NCBI GenBank assembly: GCA_039026975.1
Contig: JBCCLI010000038.1
Coordinates: 1 to 26,785 of the forward strand
DNA from: JBCBKZ01 sp039026975
Lineage (GTDB): Bacteria; Bacteroidota; Bacteroidia; J057
Direction: 5' to 3'
DNA: 26,785 nucleotides
Shown here: positions 17,665 to 24,643 of the stretch, one piece after another
How the letters are laid out: each line of letters begins with the position of its first letter
Position numbering within the stretch: position 1 is the stretch's first letter
Translations under genes and position numbers: made by a program
The notes under the pieces: model-generated
What the model saw: the letters and a program-made list of their open reading frames with translations, nothing else
Told to the model about the DNA's origin: nothing
Database searches by the model: none

Positions 17665-19635
17665 CTAAGGCATAGGAAAAGTAAAGATAAAGGTAGCCCC
17701 TTCTTTTGGCTTACTTTCAGCCTTAATTTCTCCTCCATGTAAATGGATGATCCGCTGGACACTGGCAAGGCCTATTCCTGATCCTGGAAACTCATTTTCA
17801 TTGTGTAGCCGCTGAAAAATACCAAAAAGCTTGTGCTGGTATTGTGGGTCAAAGCCTACTCCATTATCCTTGATAGCGAATTCATACATATCCTCTTTAA
17901 CAGCTACAGAGAGTTTAATCTGAATAGCCTCCTTTTTAGAAGAGAACTTAATGGCATTCGAAAGTAGATTTTCAAATACCTGTTGAGTCATTTCCTGATC
18001 TGCAAAAATATTGGGTAAGGGTTCTATGTTCCACTGTATGTAGGGAAGTCCAGGTTCGCTGGTTAATTTGGGGATGAGTTCCTTCACTAGCTTATCAAGC
18101 TTAACTATTCGTAAGTGGGGAATAAGATTTCGAGTCCTGGAATAATCTAGCAGCTTATCTACCATTTTACCCATGCGCTCTGCTGCCTTTATGACATATT
18201 GTAGGATATTTTTCCCCTTATCATCCAGTTTATCAGCCTGTTTTAGCTCTATCCACTGACTATAGCTCAGAATATGCCTTACTGGTGCCCGCAAGTCATG
18301 GGATATCGTATAAATAAAGGTTTCTATTTCTTGCTGGGTTTCTTCCAGCATTAAGTTGAAGGTCTTAGCTTCTGTAATATCCTGCATAGTTCCTAACACT
18401 ATATTAGGTTTATCTCCAGCTATGGTCCTGGAAAGTACCCATTTGACTCTATTACCAGGTAGCAGCACCCTATATTCAATGGTTATGATCGCATTTTCTT
18501 TATAGAGCGCATGCTTTCGTTGGGCGTATTCCTTCACACTAGGGAGATCTTCAGGATGTACCAGGGAATAGAAGTAGGGTAGGAGTTCTGGATTCCGACT
18601 TTTATCTACAGGGATTTCAAATATTTCCAAAAATGTGGGAGAAACTTCAACTTCTTCTGTATCTAGGTACTGGGTGTAGGTAGCTAGCTGAGCTAGTTCT
18701 TCTCCTTGTAGCATCAGCTTTCGCTGTCGGTGTAGCTTATTCTGGATTTGATTAACTCGTTCCTCTATCTCTTTCTCTGTAGAAATATCTGATAACATCC
18801 CTATCACCAAATGGGGCATTTGGTACTGCATACATCTGGATCGGATATACCTAATATCACTATGCCTGTCTAATATTCTGTATTCTTTCTCAAACCAGTT
18901 TTTACAGCCTACGGAGTTTTTAACTGCATCTTGGAAGATATGCATATCCTCAGGATAAATTCTCTTATAGAGATGACTCATAAGAGTTTCAGGGCTGACT
19001 TCTTCCTCATTCATATCTAGTACATGCAGCAGACCTAATGAGTAAGTGATCTTATTAGTAGTAGTATTCCATATAAAAGAGCCCATATTAGCAGCCTTTT
19101 CACCTTCTATGAGGAGCTTTTGCGCTGATTTTAGGCTGTCTATTTGTTTATTTAGGGTGATATCTTGAGCTACTCCCACCACTGTACCATTTTCAAGAAT
19201 ATTAGCAGTCTTAACCCTAATCCACTTAACCTCTTTATCAGGCATAAATGCTCGGAAGTGAAATTCAAAAGGGAGTAAATTGGGGTTGTATTTTTGCTTA
19301 AACTCTCTAGGAATAATAGACCGATCATCAGGATGAATTCTTTCTAAAATTTTTTGAACTATGTTATCCCTAGTGATTTCCTCCTTTTCAAACTCATACA
19401 TATGTAGAAGTTGATCTGAATAGGTGAGAGAATTATCCTTAGGATTCCATATCCAGCTTGCTGTTCGGGTGATTTCCTCTCCAAAAGTCAGTAGTTCTTG
19501 CTGGAGAAGTAGTTCTTGAGAAGAATCTTTAAGCCGCTGGTTTTCTGTCTGTAATCTTTCTACCTCCTTTTGTAGTAGTTCAGTTTCTGATAGCGAATGA
19601 GAACTGGAATCTTTATGTGAGGAGACTGGGTTCAT
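17665..19635 (-). CDS. Multi-PAS sensor histidine kinase
   Basis: A 656-residue kinase. An N-terminal coiled coil (about 18-48, leucine-rich ETELLQKEVERLQ) is followed by three PAS regions (about 48-165, 178-290, 305-425), HisKA with H446 in TISHDLRAP, and HATPase_c with N556/N560, G1 D590-N-G-V-G594 and G2 GSGIG (618-622). All core kinase residues are present and no membrane segment is visible, so it is a soluble sensor of unknown signal. The likely partner is the regulator 252 bases downstream on the same strand. Upstream lies a divergent AT-rich region shared with the exonuclease gene. It is related to the kinases at 1-2358 and 13945-16227 but lacks their tandem 142-residue PAS modules. 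Confidence 0.94.
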   Translation of the reverse strand: MNPVSSHKDSSSHSLSETELLQKEVERLQTENQRLKDSSQELLLQQELLTFGEEITRTASWIWNPKDNSLTYSDQLLHMYEFEKEEITRDNIVQKILERIHPDDRSIIPREFKQKYNPNLLPFEFHFRAFMPDKEVKWIRVKTANILENGTVVGVAQDITLNKQIDSLKSAQKLLIEGEKAANMGSFIWNTTTNKITYSLGLLHVLDMNEEEVSPETLMSHLYKRIYPEDMHIFQDAVKNSVGCKNWFEKEYRILDRHSDIRYIRSRCMQYQMPHLVIGMLSDISTEKEIEERVNQIQNKLHRQRKLMLQGEELAQLATYTQYLDTEEVEVSPTFLEIFEIPVDKSRNPELLPYFYSLVHPEDLPSVKEYAQRKHALYKENAIITIEYRVLLPGNRVKWVLSRTIAGDKPNIVLGTMQDITEAKTFNLMLEETQQEIETFIYTISHDLRAPVRHILSYSQWIELKQADKLDDKGKNILQYVIKAAERMGKMVDKLLDYSRTRNLIPHLRIVKLDKLVKELIPKLTSEPGLPYIQWNIEPLPNIFADQEMTQQVFENLLSNAIKFSSKKEAIQIKLSVAVKEDMYEFAIKDNGVGFDPQYQHKLFGIFQRLHNENEFPGSGIGLASVQRIIHLHGGEIKAESKPKEGATFIFTFPMP

Positions 19636-19714
19636 GGCTTAGGAATTCGCAATTAGAAACATTCAATAGCAAAATAATGAATCTTGTTCAATAAAAGAAT
19701 ATTCTATTAATATA

Positions 19715-19757
19715 AATGAATTAAAATCGAATTTAATTTATATCCGATTAATTCATT
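19715..19757. repeat. Imperfect AT-rich inverted repeat in divergent promoter region
   Basis: AATGAATTAAAATCG (19715-19729) pairs with CGATTAATTCATT (19745-19757) except for two extra As in the left arm. It lies between the divergent starts of the kinase (19635) and the exonuclease (19907), about 80 bases from the kinase start. It could be an operator; the high AT content weakens the case. Confidence 0.35.
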
Positions 19758-19906
19758 TTTGGCATTTTTATAAATATTAATAGCCTCTCTTTTTCAATAT
19801 TCCCCAATATTCTTTTCTACTGTTACCCTAAAACGGTTCTTTCCTTTTTTTGCTAGGTTAAATAAATCACTAACTTATTTGCTATCATTTAACCACCATC
19901 TATCCT

Positions 19907-20635
19907 ATGTTTAGCATACAAACGCTGGAGAATATTTTATTTGTAGATATAGAAACGGTCAGCTGTGTTCCTACTTTCGGAGAACTGGACAGCAGGCTTC
20001 AGTATCACTGGCAGAGAAAGGCTGTGAGGGTAGTGAAAGATGGAGATCCTCTGGACTTTGACCAGATTTTCAGAGATAGAGCAGGGATTTATGCAGAGTT
20101 TGGGAAGGTGGTATGTATTTCTTGTGGCTATTTACGCTTTCCTGAAAGTGGGGTTCCTGAAATCACCATAAAGTCCTATTCAGGAGAAAATGAGGCTACT
20201 CTTCTCACTGAATTTGGGGAAATGTTAAATAAATTTATGAGCAAGGAAGGAAGAAACTTATGTGCCCACAATGGGAAGGAATTTGATTTTCCGTATCTGG
20301 GTCGGCGGTATATCATTAATGGCATGCCCGTCCCATATGCTCTCCGTACCCAAGGAAAAAAGCCCTGGGAAGTAAATTTTATGGATACCATGGAATTATG
20401 GAAGTTTGGGGATTATAAGTCCTACACCAGCTTAGATCTATTAGCGGCTATTCTGGATGTACCTTCGCCCAAGGATGAAATTGACGGAAGTCAGGTATCT
20501 GCTGTCTTTTGGGAGGAAAAAGACATTGAGAAAATTACCCGTTATTGTGAGAAAGACGTAAAAACTACTGCGCAAATATTGCTCAGGATGAGCCAACTCC
20601 CCCTTATTCCTGATGCTGTAGAAAAAACCACCTAA
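19907..20635 (+). CDS. Predicted 3'-5' exonuclease (PolB-type, DnaQ-like fold)
   Basis: A 242-residue protein of the predicted PolB-like 3'-5' exonuclease family (DNA_pol_B_exo2 type). The DEDD metal-binding residues are visible: D14 and E16 in LFVDIET (Exo I), D127 in AHNGKEFDFPYL (Exo II), and D217 in RYCEKDV (Exo III); the Tyr four residues before D217 places it in the DEDDy class. The family is thought to degrade or proofread nucleic acid from the 3' end; its in vivo role in Bacteroidota is not established. There is no polymerase domain. An unrecognised small gene starts 11 bases after the stop and is probably cotranscribed. Upstream, TTTTTTG and TTATTTG with 22 bases between give a weak promoter candidate. 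Confidence 0.88.
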   Translation: MFSIQTLENILFVDIETVSCVPTFGELDSRLQYHWQRKAVRVVKDGDPLDFDQIFRDRAGIYAEFGKVVCISCGYLRFPESGVPEITIKSYSGENEATLLTEFGEMLNKFMSKEGRNLCAHNGKEFDFPYLGRRYIINGMPVPYALRTQGKKPWEVNFMDTMELWKFGDYKSYTSLDLLAAILDVPSPKDEIDGSQVSAVFWEEKDIEKITRYCEKDVKTTAQILLRMSQLPLIPDAVEKTT

Positions 20636-20646
20636 CTAAATGCCTT

Positions 20647-20997
20647 ATGTCCAACCTAGATAGACTGGAAAGAATCATAAAAAGCAGGCTTCCCCGCTTT
20701 CCTAAGACCATAGATTATACCTATTCCATTAAGGATGCCAGAAATATGATCAATGATCTGGGCCTTTCCCTCAGCCCGGAAGCATTGGCTTATTTGACAG
20801 AGACAGAAACTGTACTAGATGATTTCCTGGAAGGCATCTACCATGTAGAAAATAAGTTCCGCAAACGAGTAGCTAGTGAGCGCGCCATCCTTAAAGAAGA
20901 ATTTTCCCCCCAGGTCTACGAGGAAGACAGCAAAGCCACCTTTACCCTTACCTACCGCGATAAGGAATATATATTTGCTGAATATGAGCTTCCATAA
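20647..20997 (+). CDS. Hypothetical protein, 116 residues
   Basis: I do not recognise this family. The protein is charged and mostly helical in appearance through residue 80 (LDRLERIIKSRL, FLEGIYHVENKFRKR), then ends in likely beta strands (ATFTLTYRDKEYIFAEYELP). There is no signal peptide, membrane segment, Cys cluster or known motif. It begins 11 bases behind the predicted exonuclease, so a shared transcript is likely and a functional link possible. The frames overlapping its 3' half in other registers look like shadows. The last codons contain TATATTTG (20970-20977), an exact -7 promoter match that may be chance or may start the transcript of the following gap. Confidence 0.7.
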   Translation: MSNLDRLERIIKSRLPRFPKTIDYTYSIKDARNMINDLGLSLSPEALAYLTETETVLDDFLEGIYHVENKFRKRVASERAILKEEFSPQVYEEDSKATFTLTYRDKEYIFAEYELP

Positions 20998-21384
20998 GGA
21001 AAAGGCACGCCTTAGTATCAACAAGTCTAGAAAGGGCGAAATACTTTTCGTCCACGCCACCTGGCAAGTAGCTTAATAGTGTCCTAACCCACCCTTATCT
21101 ATCCTCCTTCTCTTTCCGTCACCCAGGTGGGCTTTTGCGAACGGAATATGGGTCAGCCGGGGTCTAGCGTAACTCCAGGAAGTCCACCTCTTACATAGAC
21201 CTCGGACGCATGTGGACAGGCTCTTACCTGTTCGTAAAAAAGTTCAGGGCTTCCGTCCTAATCCCACTACCTTTTTCAGACGTAGGAAATATACGGTCAT
21301 AGCTGTACTTCAAGTGCTTTTCAACTTATATTTGCAGCCGGACCTAAAAAAAGGGTCCTAGCAGAAGTAGCATAGACAACATTC
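20998..21384 (+). other. Hairpin-rich gap upstream of aspS
   Basis: No convincing coding frame occupies these 387 bases, but several strong pairings are visible: an 8-base stem with four-base loop at 21034-21053 (GGGCGAAA with TTTCGTCC, one wobble); a 9-base stem CCGGGGTCT with AGACCTCGG, one wobble; GGACAGG with CCTGTTC around a six-base loop; and GGACCT with GGGTCC at 21340-21358. CCCAGGTGGG can pair with either of two upstream partners, CCACCTGG or CCCACC. It does not match tmRNA, SRP RNA, RNase P or tRNA signatures that I could check by eye. It may be a small RNA or long leader. Confidence 0.4.
21327..21334 (+). promoter_or_regulatory. Candidate -7 promoter element for aspS
   Basis: TATATTTG matches the Bacteroidota -7 consensus TAnnTTTG exactly and lies 50 bases before the aspS ATG. 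Transcription would start near 21340, exactly where the small GGACC/GGTCC hairpin begins. No good -33 TTG was identified. Confidence 0.5.
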
Positions 21385-23163
21385 ATGTATAGATCACATA
21401 CCTGTGGCGAACTCCGCCTGGCACACGTAGGACAAGAAGTGGCCCTCTCCGGTTGGGTCAATAAAAATAGAGACTTTGGCGCCATGACCTTTGTGGACGT
21501 AAGAGACCGCTATGGCATCACCCAAATAGTAGTGAATGCTGATGATGAGACTAACTACCAGCTTGCGAAAAAGCTGGGAAGAGAATTTGTCATAAGGGTA
21601 GAAGGAAAAGTCAGAGAGCGCACCAATAAAAACCCCAATATTCCTACCGGAGACATAGAAATAGAGCTGACTAAGCTGGAAGTCCTCAACGCTTCTAAGG
21701 TACCTCCCTTCACCCTGGATGATGACACAGATGGAGGAGATGACCTAAGAATGGCTTACAGATACCTGGACCTAAGGCGTAAACCTGTACAGTCTAATCT
21801 GATATTTAGAGGGAAGCTGGCTATAGCCACCCGTACCTACATGGATAGCCAAGGATTTATAGAAATAGAAACCCCTGTCTTGATCAAGAGTACCCCAGAA
21901 GGAGCCAGGGACTTTGTGGTGCCTAGTCGTATGAATCCAGGGCAGTTTTATGCCCTTCCACAATCCCCTCAGACCTTTAAGCAGCTGCTGATGGTATCCG
22001 GGTTTGATAAGTATTTTCAGATAGTCAAGTGCTTCAGAGACGAGGATTTACGTGCTGACCGCCAACCAGAATTTACGCAGATAGACTGCGAGATGTCCTT
22101 TGTGAGGCAGGAAGATGTGCTACAGACATTTGAAGGGCTGGTAAAGCATTTGTTTGCCAAGATGCTGAATGTGGAGCTAGCAGACTTCCCGCGTATGACC
22201 TATGATGAGGCTATGCGCTTGTATGGATCTGATAAGCCTGACATAAGATTTGGGATGACCTTTACAGAGCTGAATGAGGTAGCCAAAGGGAGGGATTTTG
22301 CCGTGTTTAATGAGGCAGAGCTGATCGTAGGGATTACTGCTAAGGGGCAAGCGGAAGCCTACTCTAATAAAGATATTAAAAAGCTAACGGAATGGATGAA
22401 GCGCCCGCAAATAGGTGCTAAGGGCCTAGTGTATGTGAAATATAATCAGGATGGCACCCTTAAATCTTCAATAGGAAAGTTTTATGAGGAGAATGACCTA
22501 AAGGCATGGGCTGATAAAATGGGTGCAGGACCAGGAGATATGATGTTCATCTTAAGTGGGGAAACGGATAGCACCCGTAAACAATTAAATGAGTTGAGGC
22601 TGGAATTAGGAAACCGTATGGGCCTCAGGGATGCTGGCTTCAAACCTCTGTGGGTAGTGGATTTTCCGCTACTAGAGTGGGATGAAGATTCCGAGCGTTT
22701 CCACGCTATGCACCATCCCTTTACTTCTCCCAAGAAAGAGGATATGCAGAAAATGATGGAGGGAGGCATGGAAAAAGAAGCTATGGAGGCACTAAGAGCA
22801 GATGCCTATGACTTAGTCATTAATGGATGGGAGATAGGAGGAGGCTCTATTCGTATTCATGACAGAGAATTACAGTCCAGGAACTTTGAGCTATTAGGCT
22901 TTACGCCAGAAGAGGCGGAAGAGCAGTTCGGATTCCTCTTGGGAGCCTTTGAATATGGCGCCCCTCCACACGGAGGGATAGCCTTTGGCTTTGACAGACT
23001 ATGCTCCATCATGCATCACGCTAGTTCTATCAGAGACTTCATTGGTTTCCCAAAAAATAATCAGGGAAGGGATGTCATGCTAAATGCACCAGCAAGGGTA
23101 GATACAGCTCAGCTGGATGAGCTTTCCTTAGAATTGAAAAAAGAGGTAGAGCTGGATTCTTAG
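21385..23163 (+). CDS. aspS: Aspartyl-tRNA synthetase
   Basis: A 592-residue class II synthetase that charges tRNA-Asp with aspartate using ATP. It shows the N-terminal OB-fold anticodon-binding domain (residues 1-105, GWVNKNRDFG), class II motif 2 in CFRDEDLRADRQPEFTQID (216-234), a bacterial-type GAD insertion domain (about 290-420) and motif 3 in GGIAFGFDR (530-538). The length fits bacterial AspRS (about 590). The ATG at 21385 gives MYRSHTCGEL, a typical start for the family. A TAnnTTTG element sits 50 bases upstream, and a stem-loop follows the stop at 23164. It converges on coaD. Confidence 0.98.
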   Translation: MYRSHTCGELRLAHVGQEVALSGWVNKNRDFGAMTFVDVRDRYGITQIVVNADDETNYQLAKKLGREFVIRVEGKVRERTNKNPNIPTGDIEIELTKLEVLNASKVPPFTLDDDTDGGDDLRMAYRYLDLRRKPVQSNLIFRGKLAIATRTYMDSQGFIEIETPVLIKSTPEGARDFVVPSRMNPGQFYALPQSPQTFKQLLMVSGFDKYFQIVKCFRDEDLRADRQPEFTQIDCEMSFVRQEDVLQTFEGLVKHLFAKMLNVELADFPRMTYDEAMRLYGSDKPDIRFGMTFTELNEVAKGRDFAVFNEAELIVGITAKGQAEAYSNKDIKKLTEWMKRPQIGAKGLVYVKYNQDGTLKSSIGKFYEENDLKAWADKMGAGPGDMMFILSGETDSTRKQLNELRLELGNRMGLRDAGFKPLWVVDFPLLEWDEDSERFHAMHHPFTSPKKEDMQKMMEGGMEKEAMEALRADAYDLVINGWEIGGGSIRIHDRELQSRNFELLGFTPEEAEEQFGFLLGAFEYGAPPHGGIAFGFDRLCSIMHHASSIRDFIGFPKNNQGRDVMLNAPARVDTAQLDELSLELKKEVELDS

Positions 23164-23183
23164 TTCTACCTTTTGGGGTAGAA
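23164..23183. terminator. Stem-loop between convergent aspS and coaD
   Basis: TTCTACC (23164-23170) pairs perfectly with GGTAGAA (23177-23183) around TTTTGG, directly after the aspS stop. The following AATTCTTCATT is only moderately T-rich, so this is a weak intrinsic terminator candidate, possibly helped by the larger inverted repeat next to it. Confidence 0.4.
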
Positions 23184-23192
23184 ATTCTTCAT

Positions 23193-23237
23193 TAGGCAAG
23201 AATGTAATTTCATTATCGGGAAACTTGTTCTTGCCTA
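23193..23237. repeat. Perfect 10-base inverted repeat at the 3' end of coaD
   Basis: TAGGCAAGAA (23193-23202) and TTCTTGCCTA (23228-23237) are exact reverse complements with a 25-base spacer. The right arm is inside the last codons of coaD and the left arm beyond its stop. It may serve as a bidirectional transcription end for the convergent genes; no T-tract adjoins it. Confidence 0.45.
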
Positions 23238-23710
23238 TATTTCAAATCCTTAATGTAGGAAACCACAGCAGTGGGCAGCATCCCATCTATCTTCCCCTTA
23301 TACTTAATCACTTCTCTCACTATGGTAGAGGAGATAGCAGCAGTCTGAGGACTACTAAGAAGGTGAACGGTTTCCAAGTCAGGGGCCATGTGCTTATTTA
23401 CCAGCTCTATGGGCTGCTCATACATCAGGTCTTGGGGAGACCGCAAGCCTCGGAGGATAAACTGTGCCCCTTGTTCTCTTGCATAATCTACGGTGAGCCC
23501 AGTATAATAGGCTGTTCTGATTTTAGGATCATCCCCAAAGCTGAGTTCGAGCATATCCATTCTTTCTTCCAGAGAGAAGAAATACTTCTTTTGACTATTA
23601 ACGCCTATGGCCACTATAATTTCATCAAAAATACTTCTGCCACGGAGAACAATCTCCTCATGACCCTTAGTAATAGGATCAAACGAGCCTGGGAACAGCG
23701 CTATTTTCAT
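23213..23710 (-). CDS. coaD: Pantetheine-phosphate adenylyltransferase
   Basis: Catalyses transfer of AMP from ATP to 4'-phosphopantetheine to give dephospho-CoA, the fourth step of CoA synthesis. With the ATG at 23710 the protein has 165 residues, the usual length, and starts MKIALFPGSFDPITKGH; the frame runs on to a TTG at 23746, which would add an atypical leader. The nucleotide-binding TKGH (14-17), LRGLR (86-90) and ISSTIVR (126-132) motifs are intact. It is the last gene of a minus-strand group DUF3822-rsmD-coaD, an order known in Bacteroidota and comparable to the rsmD-coaD pairing in many bacteria. A 125-base gap separates it from rsmD. Confidence 0.97.
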   Translation of the reverse strand: MKIALFPGSFDPITKGHEEIVLRGRSIFDEIIVAIGVNSQKKYFFSLEERMDMLELSFGDDPKIRTAYYTGLTVDYAREQGAQFILRGLRSPQDLMYEQPIELVNKHMAPDLETVHLLSSPQTAAISSTIVREVIKYKGKIDGMLPTAVVSYIKDLKYRQEQVSR

Positions 23711-23835
23711 AACTAGTGAGTAACAGGTGATAGCTAATCTTACCAAAATGTACTAAGACCATATTTGAATCGCTAATTCCCATTATAAATACTGGATGAT
23801 AGCGCCTAAACTGAGCCTGTTTTCTTCATAGAAGC

Positions 23836-24372
23836 TCAATCCCTCTCAAAAAAACTTAGACTACTGGACCCATAGCTTCTGCTTCTAACAAAAGTAGGAA
23901 GAGAAGAGAAGTCGTATTTACTTCTGTGTTCAAGAATGAGAATACCTTCTTCTGCCAGCAATGGCTTATCCATAATTAATTGGAGTAGCCCCTCCTGACC
24001 AGGCATCTCATAAGGTGGGTCCATGAAAATGAGGTCATAGGTCTCTTTACCCTGCTTTAGAAAGGTACTTGAACGTTGTTGGAAGAGCTGTATATCCCTG
24101 ATGTTAAGCTGTTTGTGTAAAGCTTTTTGCGCCCTGATACACTTTGAGTTTACATCCACAGAGTGGAGGAAGGTACAGCCACGGCTAAAGATCTCCATAC
24201 TGACTATTCCGGAGCCGCTAAATAGCTCTAGCACCCTTAGTTCTTCCCATTCCACTCGCTGGTGGAGAATATTCATGAGTGCTTCTCTCACCCTGTCCGT
24301 GGTGGGTCTGACAGGTAAGCCTTTAGGGATGTGGATCTGTCTTCCTTTTAATATGCCTCCAGTAATTCTCAA
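23836..24372 (-). CDS. rsmD: 16S rRNA (guanine966-N2)-methyltransferase
   Basis: RsmD methylates G966 of 16S rRNA using SAM. The protein has the family N-terminus MRITGGILKGR, the TTDRVREALMN motif, the SAM-binding LELFSGSG and the catalytic DPPY in LIFMDPPYE. The start chosen is TTG at 24372 (178 residues), which gives the family-typical MRI.GG; the open frame continues to a GTG at 24411 and contains no ATG upstream of the conserved region. A TAGGTTTG promoter match at 24394-24401 falls between the two candidates, which favours the TTG. It lies between a DUF3822 gene and coaD on the same strand. Confidence 0.94.
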   Translation of the reverse strand: MRITGGILKGRQIHIPKGLPVRPTTDRVREALMNILHQRVEWEELRVLELFSGSGIVSMEIFSRGCTFLHSVDVNSKCIRAQKALHKQLNIRDIQLFQQRSSTFLKQGKETYDLIFMDPPYEMPGQEGLLQLIMDKPLLAEEGILILEHRSKYDFSSLPTFVRSRSYGSSSLSFFERD

Positions 24373-24393
24373 GTAAAAATAATTATATATACT

Positions 24394-24401
24394 CAAACCT
24401 A
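24394..24401 (-). promoter_or_regulatory. Candidate -7 promoter element for rsmD-coaD
   Basis: The minus strand reads TAGGTTTG, an exact TAnnTTTG match, 22 bases before the proposed TTG start of rsmD. Transcription would begin near 24387, leaving a short leader. No TTG -33 box is obvious. Confidence 0.4.
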
Positions 24402-24445
24402 GAAAATTCACCCACTCCCTATCAGGGGCTAATCTTGCACAGCTA

Positions 24446-24470
24446 AGGCGAAAAATCTTTCGCCTCTACA
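24446..24470 (-). repeat. REP-like palindromic repeat
   Basis: On the minus strand TGTAG is followed by AGGCGAAA, a four-base loop GATT, and TTTCGCCT: a perfect 8-base hairpin with a GTAG foot. It lies between DUF3822 and rsmD. Two related units occur at 26404-26449. A GTAG tetranucleotide next to a small hairpin is the layout of REP elements mobilised by RAYT (TnpA-REP) transposases. Confidence 0.6.
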
Positions 24471-24643
24471 TTAAACTTTGATCTATCCAAGTACCGTCCT
24501 TGTAGGGCTACTTTTTTGGGTAGCACTGAACTTTATAGAAGTTTCAGCCCTAGGGGCTTTTCAAACCGCCGCTATTACTTTAAACTTAGGCTTAAACTTT
24601 GACTTAATCTTATCAGGTCATTCTCCCCTTCAAAATTCCTCCA

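Noticed and set aside
21230..21260. GGACAGG/CCTGTTC hairpin next to an A-tract, considered as a minus-strand terminator
   Set aside because: On the minus strand the T-tract comes before the stem, not after it, so it cannot be an intrinsic terminator.
21100..21384. Known housekeeping RNA (SRP RNA, RNase P, tmRNA) in the aspS leader
   Set aside because: The short similarities (GGTCAG, GGAAGTCC) lack the surrounding invariant bases of those RNAs.
23711..23746. TTG-started 12-residue N-terminal extension of CoaD
   Set aside because: ATG at 23710 gives the canonical N-terminus and normal length of the family.
24546..24561. Hairpin AGCCC-TAG-GGGCT followed by TTT on the plus strand
   Set aside because: It looks like a terminator only on the plus strand, where no gene ends; the minus strand has no T-tract after the stem.
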